A stretch of DNA of 64,000 bases from Actinomycetes bacterium (GTDB lineage: Bacteria > Actinomycetota > Acidimicrobiia > Acidimicrobiales > RAAP-2): contig JAKAUQ010000024.1 of NCBI GenBank assembly GCA_021827705.1, forward strand, positions 32,539 through 96,538, in the 5' to 3' direction. A model generated the notes under the pieces. It saw nothing but the letters and a program-made list of their open reading frames with translations, was not told the DNA's origin and did no database searches. Positions 8,142 to 15,002 of this stretch are shown here, in pieces (position 1 is the stretch's first letter; each line of letters starts with the position of its first letter). Made by a program: the position numbers and the translations under genes.

Positions 8142-9269
8142 TCAGGACCCCGAGGGTGCCTGGAGCGGCTGGGGTACGGCGCCGCCCAGGCGCGCCAGGG
8201 CCGCCAGGGCCTGGGCCAGGGTCCGCACACCGATCACCCGCAGACCCGGACTGGCCGCCGCGCGCGCCGTGGCCACCTCCACGGTGGGTACCAGGAACAC
8301 GGTGGCGCCCGCGCGCTGGACGGCGACGGTCTTCTCGGCCACGCCACCCACGTCGCCCACCTGCCCCGAGGGCGCGATGGTGCCGGTGGCGGCCACGATG
8401 GCGTGCCCGGTGATCGGGTGACGACTGAGCTGGTCGATGATGGCCAGGGTCATCGCCAGGCCGGCCGAGGGGCCGCCGATGCTGCGGGTGTCGACCTGGA
8501 CGTCTCCGGGCAGGTGGTACGCGACGCCGTCCTCGACCGCGAGGCCGAGCCAGGAACGGGCCGCGCCGGTGACGCCCGCACAGCTGCCCACCACGGCCGG
8601 AGCGCCCGGCCGGGCGCTGGTCGCCGTGATGGCCCGCACCGGGCGCCACGTGAGGCGCCCGATCGCGCTGATGTGCACCGGCGCGACCCGCAGGCGCACC
8701 CGCGTGCCCACCGGGAGGTTGTGGATGACCCGCACCAGGTCGCAGCTCGACGCCACGCGGTGGCCGTCGACGCCGACGATCTCGTCGCCGACGGCCAGTC
8801 CGGCCCGCTGCGCCGGTGACGAGCCAACGACCGCCGTGATCACCGCCCCGGTGCCGCGTGCGGGCACCGACCAGCCCAGCGCCCGCAGGCCGGCCACTGC
8901 CGCGGCCTGCTTCGAGTCGTACATCTCGAGATAGCCCTGCGCGCCGAGCTCGCTGGGCGGAACGCCGGGATCGAGCAGCTCGGCCGAGCTGACGAACTGC
9001 ACGTGGGACTGGAAGTGCATCACGAGCCACTGCCACGCGGTCAGGGACTCGAGGTACACGTCGGTGAGCAAGATGTCGTGGCGCGGGGGCGCTGCGGCCA
9101 GCCCGTGGATCGAGACCAGGGGACCGACGGCCCGCGCGTCGCCGGGGGTGAGCGCGTACTCGGGAAGGGTCCACGCCTGCAGGGCCAGGATCGCGACCAG
9201 GAGGATCGCCGGCGTCGCCAGCCAGCCGATCCAGCGTCGCCGGCGCCGTGGTGAAATGGGGTCGTGCAC
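8142..9269 (-). CDS. Membrane-anchored PDZ / Lon-type (S16) serine protease, YlbL-like
   Basis: 375 aa. One transmembrane helix at ~14-32, a PDZ domain at ~140-205 (GAVITAVVGSSPAQRAGLAV, GDEIVGVDG), and a Lon proteolytic domain at ~240-345. The Ser-Lys dyad is visible: Ser268 in GGPSAGLA and Lys313 in VGGVAEKTVAV. Family proteins (YlbL of Bacillus, actinobacterial Rv3194c-type) cleave membrane or secreted substrates without ATP; the active domain lies outside the membrane. Length matches (~340-380). The GTG start lies in the palindrome GTGCAC shared with the divergent HEAT gene; TAGCGT lies 9 nt upstream, so the 5' leader would be at most a few nt. Confidence 0.88.
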   Translation of the reverse strand: MHDPISPRRRRRWIGWLATPAILLVAILALQAWTLPEYALTPGDARAVGPLVSIHGLAAAPPRHDILLTDVYLESLTAWQWLVMHFQSHVQFVSSAELLDPGVPPSELGAQGYLEMYDSKQAAAVAGLRALGWSVPARGTGAVITAVVGSSPAQRAGLAVGDEIVGVDGHRVASSCDLVRVIHNLPVGTRVRLRVAPVHISAIGRLTWRPVRAITATSARPGAPAVVGSCAGVTGAARSWLGLAVEDGVAYHLPGDVQVDTRSIGGPSAGLAMTLAIIDQLSRHPITGHAIVAATGTIAPSGQVGDVGGVAEKTVAVQRAGATVFLVPTVEVATARAAASPGLRVIGVRTLAQALAALARLGGAVPQPLQAPSGS

Positions 9270-9284
9270 GATGGATCCACGCTA
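9252..9284. promoter_or_regulatory. Divergent overlapping start region with shared palindromic start codons
   Basis: The palindrome GTGCAC (9264-9269) gives GTG on both strands and is the first codon of both divergent genes. TGAAAT (9252-9257) stands 6 nt before the plus-strand GTG, and TAGCGT (9284-9279) stands 9 nt before the minus-strand GTG, so each -10 lies within the other gene's coding start. Two back-to-back leaderless promoters would exclude each other. Confidence 0.4.
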
Positions 9285-9890
9285 CCCACTGAGGTCGCCA
9301 TCCTTCGGGCAGCCACGAGCCAGGATGCGGCCTCCGCGGACCTGGTGCGCACCGCGCTGGGCGACCCCGCGCCACGGCGGCGCGTCCTGGGGCTGCGGGT
9401 GAGCTCCGCACGGGCCCAGCTGACGGGAGCCGACCTCGCAGCCGCGCTCGGCGACCCCGACGCCGATGTGCGGCGCGAGGCGCTCGTCCTGTTGGCCCGC
9501 CGGGACGACGCCGGCGATCCCCTCGACGCGGTGGTGGCCCTCCTGGCCGATGGGGACCCCCTGGTCGCCGAGGCGGCCGCGTTCGCGCTGGGCGAGCGGC
9601 GCGCCCCCGGGGCGGTCGGGGCCCTGGCCACCCTCGCCCGGGATCACGGCGACGCGCGGTGCCGCGAGGCGGCGGTGGCCGCACTGGGGAGCCTCGGCGA
9701 CCCGGCCGGTCGCGACGTGGTGATCGCGGCGCTCCAGGATCGCCCCAGCGTCCGGCGCCGCGCCGTCATCGCGCTGGCCGCCTTCGAAGGGCCCGAGGTC
9801 GAGGCCGCCCTGGCCCGCGCGCACCAGGATCGCGACTGGCAGGTCCGCGCGGCGGCCGCGGAGCTCGACGACGAACCGCCGGCGCGCTAG
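9264..9890 (+). CDS. HEAT-repeat protein
   Basis: 208 aa, made almost wholly of HEAT-like alpha-helical repeats of ~30 residues: LAAALGDPDADVRREALVLL, VVALLADGDPLVAEAAAFAL, LGSLGDPAGRDVVIAAL, IALAAFEGPEVEAALARA. Such proteins are scaffolds with no enzymatic residues. Some families (PBS lyase HEAT) serve phycobilin attachment, but nothing here suggests that. No signal peptide. It is divergent from the PDZ/Lon protease and convergent with the MreB-like gene, overlapping it by the shared stop CTAG. The GTG start is favoured by TGAAAT 6 nt upstream; a later GTG at Val28 (LVRTALGD) is an alternative. Confidence 0.7.
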   Translation: MHDGSTLPTEVAILRAATSQDAASADLVRTALGDPAPRRRVLGLRVSSARAQLTGADLAAALGDPDADVRREALVLLARRDDAGDPLDAVVALLADGDPLVAEAAAFALGERRAPGAVGALATLARDHGDARCREAAVAALGSLGDPAGRDVVIAALQDRPSVRRRAVIALAAFEGPEVEAALARAHQDRDWQVRAAAAELDDEPPAR

Positions 9891-10888
9891 CGATCCATCT
9901 CGCGCAGCAAGGTGTGCAGCCGCGACATCTCGTCGAGGCACAGCTGCAGGCCCCGCACGACGACCAGCTCGGGCTCGTCGGCGACGCGCACGTCCACCCC
10001 CGTCTCGGCGGCGAGCAGTTCGGCGAAGTCCGTCAGCTGCGCGTGCCCGCCCACCAGGGTGATGCCCCGCGAGCTCACGTCTTGGGAGAGGTCCGGCGGC
10101 GCCTCGGCCAGAGCCTCTTGGACCATGGCCGCGGTGGCGTGGACAACGTCGGTGAGGGCCGCGTTGACCAGTTCGGCCCCCACGTCGACCTCAACCAGCT
10201 CGCCCGCCTCCACCGTCCGGGCCACGACGCGCTCGCTGGGCTGGCCCAGGCGCCCGCGCGCCGAGCCGAGGTGGATCTTGAGCAGTTCGGCGGTGGCCGG
10301 CGCGACGACCACGCCCGCCCGGTGGCGCAGCCGCGTGGCGATCGCCGCGTCCACGTCGGAGCCTCCCTGGCGACGGGCCGAGCGGGTGACGATCCCCCCC
10401 AAGGAGAGGACCGTGGACTCCGAGGCACCCGCCCCCAGAACGGTCACCGCCGAGCCCACTGGCTCCTGGACCGGCAGGCCCAGGCCGATGCCGGCGGCGA
10501 GCGGCGCCTCGAGCAGGCTGACCTCACGAGCGCCCGCCTGGATCGCGGCCTGGCGCAGGGCGCGCCGCTCGATCGCGGTAGCCAACGACGGCACGCTCAT
10601 GACGACGCGGGCCCGACTGAGTGCCGAGATGCCGACGCGCTCGAAGAGTCCCGACACCAGGCGGGCCGTCACGTCGAAGTCGATGGTCGCGCCCTGGGCC
10701 AGGGGCCGGAAGGCCACGACGTGGCGGCGGGTGCGCGCGACGAGATCGCTGGCTCCCCAGCCCACCTCGACGACCTCGCCGGTGCGCGTGTCGATGGCCA
10801 CGACCGTCGGCTCGTCGAACACGATGCCCGAGGATGTGGCCACCCGGCTGTTCGCGGTGCCGATGTCCATCGCGACGTCTGTGGCCAC
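9887..10888 (-). CDS. MreB-like actin-fold ATPase
   Basis: 333 aa with the actin/Hsp70 fold of MreB. Phosphate-1 loop MDIGTANSRVA, then IVFDEPTVVAIDTRTGEVVE and VVAFRPLAQGATIDFDVTARL (MreB: rPLkdGvIaDfe). The phosphate-2 region SAVTVLGAGASESTVLSLGG has Gly-Ala where MreB usually has DIGGGT, so the Asp is missing. Adenosine-site VGGHAQLTDFAELLAAETG is followed by VRVADEPELVVVRGLQ. Length fits MreB (~335-345), but no mreC/mreD follow, so it is probably a divergent paralogue rather than the main cell-shape filament. The GTG start follows TAACAT by 6 nt. Confidence 0.75.
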   Translation of the reverse strand: MATDVAMDIGTANSRVATSSGIVFDEPTVVAIDTRTGEVVEVGWGASDLVARTRRHVVAFRPLAQGATIDFDVTARLVSGLFERVGISALSRARVVMSVPSLATAIERRALRQAAIQAGAREVSLLEAPLAAGIGLGLPVQEPVGSAVTVLGAGASESTVLSLGGIVTRSARRQGGSDVDAAIATRLRHRAGVVVAPATAELLKIHLGSARGRLGQPSERVVARTVEAGELVEVDVGAELVNAALTDVVHATAAMVQEALAEAPPDLSQDVSSRGITLVGGHAQLTDFAELLAAETGVDVRVADEPELVVVRGLQLCLDEMSRLHTLLREMDR

Positions 10889-10900
10889 GCGAAGATGTTA
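10889..10900 (-). promoter_or_regulatory. Leaderless promoter of the MreB-like gene
   Basis: Minus strand TAACAT-CTTCGC-GTG: -10 hexamer, 6-nt spacer, start codon; no Shine-Dalgarno. The same TAACAT-N6-GTG stands before the HutG-like gene at 26270. Confidence 0.5.
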
Positions 10901-10931
10901 GGCCGACCGGTTTCGCGTCCCGGGCGCTCAG

Positions 10932-10945
10932 TAGCCTGGATCGTC
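10932..10945 (+). promoter_or_regulatory. Probable -10 of the PDZ pseudoprotease gene
   Basis: TAGCCT (10932-10937) lies 8 nt before the GTG at 10946, back-to-back with the divergent MreB-like promoter. The leader would be 0-2 nt. Confidence 0.4.
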
Positions 10946-12025
10946 GTGGCGGAGGCGGGTTCGCGAGGGAGGCGCTGGAAGCGGCGGCGGGCGGCTCCAC
11001 CCGACCCCGAGAGCCGAACCTGGCTGCATCCCAGCGAGTTGCCCGACTTCAGCGCCCTGCCCAGTGACCCCCGACCTCCACCGCCGCGCGGCGTGCGGTG
11101 GGCCGGCGCGATCCTGATCGTCGCGGTGACGGGCCTGGCGGCGGCCCTGGCCACGGCGCGCACCTCGGTGCCTCCCGACCAGCCCATGACCGCCAACACC
11201 TCCACGCAGCTGTCCGCGCTGCCGGGACCCGTGCGCCTGGTCGCGGCGCGCACCGTCGACCTGTCCTTCACGCTGCCCGACCACGTCACCACGACATCGG
11301 CCCTGGTCCTGCCAGACGGGCTGGCCGTCACGCCCACGCCGATCCCGGCCACCGCCCTGGTCACCGCGTGGACGGTGCGGCTGGGCACCTTCGCGGCCAC
11401 CTGGGTCGGTCACGACGCCGTCATGGGCTTCACCATCGTGCGCCTGGCCCATCACGTGCCCGCACCGCGGCTCGGGCCCCTGCCCGCCGACACCGCCGTG
11501 ACCGCGCTCTCCCCGGTCATCACCGGGCCGACCGCGCGCGCCCGCTTCACCTGGTCCGCAACGACCCTGGGCGACCCGGTCGTCCACGCCGCCGGAGTCG
11601 TCAGCTACCTGGCCACCCGATCGGTCGCCAACCTCGACGGTGTCCCCGGCGCCCTGGCGGTCGATGCCCAAGGAGACGTCGTCGCGGTCCTCGGATCCCA
11701 GGGCCAGTGGTTCGCGGCGCGCTTCGTGGCCCGCGTGGCCGACATCGTGGCCACGGGACATGGCTGCCACGCCAGCTTGAACGTGGCCACCACCAGCGCG
11801 CAGGGTGGGGGCGCCCAGGTCACCAACGTCCCGCGGGCCAGCCAGGCCCGCGGCCACGTCAACGTCGGCGACGTGATCACGGCCATCGACGGCCACACCA
11901 TCGACTCGGCGAGCGCGCTGGACACCTACCTCTACCTCACGGCCGCAGGGGGCCGCGCCCACCTAACCGTCGTGCGCGGCACCGCCACCCGCCACGTGAT
12001 CGTGCGGCTGGCCTGCGGCCTCTAG
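10946..12025 (+). CDS. Membrane-anchored HtrA-like protein with PDZ domain, catalytic triad lost
   Basis: 359 aa. An Arg-rich cytoplasmic N-terminus carries the actinobacterial WLHPSEL motif at residues 26-32. One transmembrane helix follows at ~51-71, then a trypsin-like beta domain (~95-270) and a PDZ domain (~275-355; GHVNVGDVITAIDGHTIDSA). Every HtrA catalytic position looks replaced: the TNAHV block is TPTPIP at ~130, the Asp block is DAVMGFTIV, and the GxSG nucleophile block is GVPGALAVDAQGDVVAVL at ~232. It is therefore probably a binding or sensing scaffold outside the membrane. An ORF running back to 9659 exists in this frame but is an open-frame artefact; the GTG at 10946 follows TAGCCT by 8 nt. 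Confidence 0.75.
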   Translation: MAEAGSRGRRWKRRRAAPPDPESRTWLHPSELPDFSALPSDPRPPPPRGVRWAGAILIVAVTGLAAALATARTSVPPDQPMTANTSTQLSALPGPVRLVAARTVDLSFTLPDHVTTTSALVLPDGLAVTPTPIPATALVTAWTVRLGTFAATWVGHDAVMGFTIVRLAHHVPAPRLGPLPADTAVTALSPVITGPTARARFTWSATTLGDPVVHAAGVVSYLATRSVANLDGVPGALAVDAQGDVVAVLGSQGQWFAARFVARVADIVATGHGCHASLNVATTSAQGGGAQVTNVPRASQARGHVNVGDVITAIDGHTIDSASALDTYLYLTAAGGRAHLTVVRGTATRHVIVRLACGL

Positions 12026-12034
12026 GTTGGACGC
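12023..12034 (+). promoter_or_regulatory. -10 hexamer fused to upstream stop; leaderless start of the DUF2342 gene
   Basis: TAGGTT-GGACGC-GTG. The TAG at 12023-12025 is the stop of the PDZ gene, and the GTG at 12035 starts the next gene. Same geometry as at 6431, 40370 and 61764. Confidence 0.5.
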
Positions 12035-13153
12035 GTGACCAGTCCCTTCGGTCCCCTCTTCGACGACCTGGTCAAACTCCTGGCGGGCCAAGGTCCCGAC
12101 GCGTGGTTCGAGTCCGCCACCCAGCTGGCGCTCTCGATCGCCCGGGGCAGCGACGGCGACCCCAACCCCGAGCCCGCCGAGCGCCAGCGCCTGGAGTCGC
12201 TGGCGCCGCTGGTGGCCCGGCGCATCGATGCGCTGCTCAAAGTCGCCGAGCCGCCAACGACCGAAGTCGTCAACCGGTCGGGACTCACCGTGGCCGCCCT
12301 GGCCCAGTGGCGCCCGCTGCTGGCGCCGGCCCTGGCCGCGGGTCAGTTGGCGCTGCCCGAGGACACCTCAGCCGATCCCCTGGCGCACATGATGGCGGCC
12401 CTCAGCCCCCTGCTGCTCGGACTGCAGCTGGGCTCGGTCGCCGGGCACTTCTCGGAGCGCGCGTGGTCGCTGGCGGTGCTGCCCCTCCCGCGCATCGACG
12501 ACCGGCGCCTCATCGCGGTCAACAACGTCGCGGCCTTCGCGAACGCGTGGTCGCTGGGTCGTGACGAGGTGGCCGCCTTCGCCCTAGCCCACGAGCAGAT
12601 CGCCGCGCTGGTGCTGACGCGCCCCGGCACCGGCGACGCGCTGCGCGCCCTGCTGCTGGACTCGGTGCGCGAGGCGTCCGCGCACCAGGGCGACATCATC
12701 GAGCGGCTCCAGGGCCTGCTCGGCGAGGGCACCAGCGACATCGGCGAGGTCCTGGCCCATCCCGAGTCCCTGCTCGAGGGTCTCGAGGGACTCGCCGACG
12801 GGCCGGCCGCCGACGCGATCAACGCGGCCACCGCGGCGCTGCTGGCCCTGTTCGACGCGGTGGCCCTGGAGGTCACCACCGCCCTCATGGGCCCCCAGCC
12901 CGCGCTGGCCGAGGCCTACCGGCGCCACCGCCTGCTCGACGCACGCGGTGAGGACGCCGCCGCCGCCCTCTTCGGCGTGGTCACGCACGGTCCGCACCAC
13001 GAGCACGCTCAGGCCTTCGTGGCGGCGGTGTCGGCCGACCACGGGCTGGAGGCCTTCGACGCCTTCTTGCGCGTCGACGGCCTGCCCAGCCTGGCCGAGC
13101 TGGACGACCCCGCCGCCTGGTACGCGCGGGTCTCGACGTCGCCCCTGGCCTGA
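12035..13153 (+). CDS. DUF2342 (PF10103) zincin-like protein lacking the second His of HExxH
   Basis: 372-aa helical protein of the actinobacterial DUF2342 family, annotated as zinc-dependent metalloprotease or F420-associated protein. Family-typical segments: ESATQLALSIARG near the N-terminus, LGLQLGSVAGHFSERAWSL, LIAVNNVAAFANAW, and a helical C-terminus. The metal motif of active members is HExxH. Here the aligned segment is AHEQIAALVL at residues 185-194, so His186-Glu187 remain but Ala190 replaces the second His. It may have lost protease activity. Start GTG is 6 nt after TAGGTT with no ribosome-binding site, so leaderless. Downstream is a convergent small gene. Confidence 0.7.
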   Translation: MTSPFGPLFDDLVKLLAGQGPDAWFESATQLALSIARGSDGDPNPEPAERQRLESLAPLVARRIDALLKVAEPPTTEVVNRSGLTVAALAQWRPLLAPALAAGQLALPEDTSADPLAHMMAALSPLLLGLQLGSVAGHFSERAWSLAVLPLPRIDDRRLIAVNNVAAFANAWSLGRDEVAAFALAHEQIAALVLTRPGTGDALRALLLDSVREASAHQGDIIERLQGLLGEGTSDIGEVLAHPESLLEGLEGLADGPAADAINAATAALLALFDAVALEVTTALMGPQPALAEAYRRHRLLDARGEDAAAALFGVVTHGPHHEHAQAFVAAVSADHGLEAFDAFLRVDGLPSLAELDDPAAWYARVSTSPLA

Positions 13154-13167
13154 GCCGAGTACGGCCT

Positions 13168-13452
13168 CTAGGCCGGGGTCTCCTCGTCGTAGCCGAGCAG
13201 CCACTCCACGATCAGCCCCTCGCGCTCGCCGTCGCGGTTGACGCGCTCGCGATTGCGGCGGAACTGGGGGTCGTGGGGCGGCAGGAAGCGCAAACGGGCG
13301 TCAATGCGGTCGACGAAGGCCTGGATCTGCTCCTCGTCGCCATAGACCATCCGGCACTCCCAGTGCGGGGCCACGGGGCCCAGGTAGATCACCTGGACGT
13401 GCCCGACCGGCTCGAGGACCTCAGTGCCTTCGGTGGTGGGGACGTGACTCAC
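13168..13452 (-). CDS. Conserved hypothetical protein, 94 aa
   Basis: A small soluble acidic protein with no motif I can name. It starts MSHVPTTEGTEVLEPVGHVQ, holds VAPHWECRMVYGDEEQIQAF and a C-terminal helix-rich WLLGYDEE. The coding frame is supported by AAGGAG 6 nt before the GTG and a plausible -10 TAGACT at 13471-13476. It is convergent with the DUF2342 gene; a short CGGCC-TCTA-GGCCG hairpin covers its stop. Function unknown. Confidence 0.65.
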   Translation of the reverse strand: MSHVPTTEGTEVLEPVGHVQVIYLGPVAPHWECRMVYGDEEQIQAFVDRIDARLRFLPPHDPQFRRNRERVNRDGEREGLIVEWLLGYDEETPA

Positions 13453-13512
13453 GGTGCTCCTTTTGCGCCCAGTCTACCGGGGGCCCGGCGAGGAGACGGG
13501 GCCCGACTCACG

Positions 13513-13529
13513 AAGTTCCCGGCGAACTT
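13513..13529. promoter_or_regulatory. Inverted repeat upstream of the first whiB
   Basis: AAGTTC-CCGGC-GAACTT, a 6-bp inverted repeat 57 bp before the whiB start, in the gap where its promoter must lie. It is an operator candidate; its arms are too short to be sure. Confidence 0.35.
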
Positions 13530-13585
13530 TACCGAATCCTTAGAGCGCGGTGGCTACGCTGGCCTCGTCGGGGAAGGGAGGGCTG

Positions 13586-13828
13586 GTGCCTACCGAGTGG
13601 ATGGCTGACGGAAAGTGTCGCGAACACCCCGCCGAGGTCTTCTTCCCGCGCGACGGCTTGGGCGTGATCCGCGCCCAGCGGATCTGCTCGACCTGCCCGG
13701 TCGCGACCCAGTGCCTGGAGTACGCGCTCGATAACCACATCGACCACGGCGTCTGGGGTGGCAAGAGCGAGCGCGAGCGCCGTCGGCTCCAGCGGGCCCG
13801 CCGGCGCCTGGCGGCCGACCGGCCCTGA
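13586..13828 (+). CDS. WhiB-family Fe-S transcriptional regulator
   Basis: 80 aa with the full WhiB signature: Cys11, Cys34-x2-Cys37-x5-Cys43 (KCREHP, CSTCPVATQC) to bind a [4Fe-4S] cluster, the GVWGG turn at ~56-60, and a basic Arg-rich tail (SERERRRLQRARRRL) for DNA binding. WhiB proteins bind sigma factor region 4 and respond to oxygen, NO or redox state. I chose GTG at 13586, because GGGAGGG ends a few nt before it; an in-frame ATG at 13550 would add 12 residues without family similarity. The formiminotransferase starts 4 nt after the stop, so the two probably share a transcript. Confidence 0.93.
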   Translation: MPTEWMADGKCREHPAEVFFPRDGLGVIRAQRICSTCPVATQCLEYALDNHIDHGVWGGKSERERRRLQRARRRLAADRP

Positions 13829-13831
13829 GCC

Positions 13832-14659
13832 GTGTTCGAGTGCGTCGTCAACATCTCCGAGGGTCGCGACGGCGGGGTGCTCGACGCGCTCGCGGAGGCC
13901 AGTGGCGCCTCGCTGCGTGACCGCCACGCCGACCCGGACCACCACCGCAGCGTCTTCACGCTGATCCACGAGCGCGCCCCGCTCCTCGAGGACGTCCACC
14001 GCCTGATCCAGGAGGCCTTCGCGCGCCTCGACCTGTCGGCTCACGCGGGCGTGCATCCCCGCCTGGGCGTCGTCGACGTCGTCCCCTTCGTGGCCCTGGG
14101 CGACGAGTCGCCCGCCGACGCCTGCGCTCTGCGCGACGAGACGGCCCACTGGATCGCCGCGGTGACCGGGACGCCGGTCTTTCGCTACGGACCCCGCGCC
14201 GACGGGACCACCCTCAGCCTGCCGGCGATCCGCCGGCGCGCCTTCACCAGCCTGGCGCCCGACGAGGGCCCCGCCCCCGATCCCCGGCGCGGGGCCGTCG
14301 TCGTGGGGTGCCGGCCCGTCCTGGTCGCCTGGAACCTCTGGCTGCGCGGGATCACGCTCGACGAGGGCCGCGAGCTGGCCGACCTGGCCCGCAGCAGCGC
14401 CGTGCGCGCGCTGGCCTTCCCGGTGAGCGGTGCGGTCCAGGTCAGCTGCAACCTGCTCGAGCCGCTGCGCGAGCCGCCCTCGGCCATCTACGACCTGGTG
14501 GCCGCGGCCACCACGGGGCGCATCGAGCGCGCCGAGCTGGTGGGGCTGGCCCCCGCCGCCCTGCTCGCGCGCGAGGACCCCGAGCGGCTGGCCCAACTGG
14601 ACCTCGACGCCGCCCGCACCATCGAGGCGCGCTGCGGCGTCGGCGCCTATCCGGCCTGA
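13832..14659 (+). CDS. Glutamate formiminotransferase-like protein
   Basis: 275 aa with N- and C-terminal formiminotransferase domains. It opens FECVVNISEGRDGGVLDALA, the family signature, then LSAHAGVHPRLGVVDVVPFV and ESPADACALRDETAHWIAA. Canonical enzymes move the formimino group of N-formiminoglutamate to tetrahydrofolate; bacterial stand-alone forms are ~300 aa, so this one is slightly short. FIGLU is the product of the hut pathway, whose genes start 4 kb away, so it could be the second exit route. Some actinobacterial homologues are unassigned, so the substrate is inferred. It follows whiB by 4 nt and its last 13 bp overlap the convergent second whiB. Confidence 0.75.
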   Translation: MFECVVNISEGRDGGVLDALAEASGASLRDRHADPDHHRSVFTLIHERAPLLEDVHRLIQEAFARLDLSAHAGVHPRLGVVDVVPFVALGDESPADACALRDETAHWIAAVTGTPVFRYGPRADGTTLSLPAIRRRAFTSLAPDEGPAPDPRRGAVVVGCRPVLVAWNLWLRGITLDEGRELADLARSSAVRALAFPVSGAVQVSCNLLEPLREPPSAIYDLVAAATTGRIERAELVGLAPAALLAREDPERLAQLDLDAARTIEARCGVGAYPA

Positions 14660-14922
14660 CGGCGCCGCTCGAGCGCCCGCGCCCGGCGCAGGCGCCGCCG
14701 CTCGCGCTCGCTGAGGCCACCCCAGATGCCGAACTTCTCGCCGTTCTCCAGCGCGTACTCCAGGCACTCGTCCCGGACTACGCAACCGCGGCAGACCTCC
14801 TTGGCCTCGCGCGTCGAGGCCCCGCGCTCGGGGAAGAACAGGTCGGGGTCCACCCCCATGCAGTTCGAGCGAGCCTGCCACCCCCGGTCTTCCAGGCCAC
14901 TCAGCAATGCAATGATCTCCAC
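14647..14922 (-). CDS. WhiB-family Fe-S transcriptional regulator (second copy)
   Basis: 91 aa with Cys21, Cys44-x2-Cys47-x5-Cys53 (SNCMGVDPDLFFP, CRGCVVRDEC), GIWGG, and a basic tail SERERRRLRRARALERRR. It is closer to the WhiB1/WhiB2 pattern (DPDLFFPERG) than the first copy is. Start GTG at 14922 is preferred over the open frame to 14994, because GGAGGGG lies 3-5 nt upstream and the extra residues have no family match. A perfect 16-bp palindrome lies 21 bp upstream. Convergent with the formiminotransferase. Confidence 0.93.
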   Translation of the reverse strand: MEIIALLSGLEDRGWQARSNCMGVDPDLFFPERGASTREAKEVCRGCVVRDECLEYALENGEKFGIWGGLSERERRRLRRARALERRRQAG

Positions 14923-14943
14923 ACGCCCCTCCGGACCGCACAC

Positions 14944-14959
14944 CGGTGTAATTACACCG
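14944..14959. promoter_or_regulatory. Perfect 16-bp palindrome upstream of the second whiB
   Basis: CGGTGTAATTACACCG reads the same on both strands. It lies 21 bp before the whiB GTG, in an AT-rich spot of an otherwise GC-rich gap, where a core promoter is expected. A dimeric regulator's operator is the natural reading. Confidence 0.6.
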
Positions 14960-15002
14960 TTGTCATTGTGGCCACGCGCGGGGGCAAAAAGCAAATGGAA
15001 CT

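Noticed and set aside
9659..10945. Upstream extension of the PDZ pseudoprotease frame
   Set aside because: It runs through the HEAT gene and antisense to the MreB-like gene; no conserved sequence before the GTG at 10946.
13162..13175. CGGCC-TCTA-GGCCG hairpin as a bidirectional terminator
   Set aside because: Only five pairs, no U-tract on either side, and it overlaps a stop codon; too weak to list as a feature.
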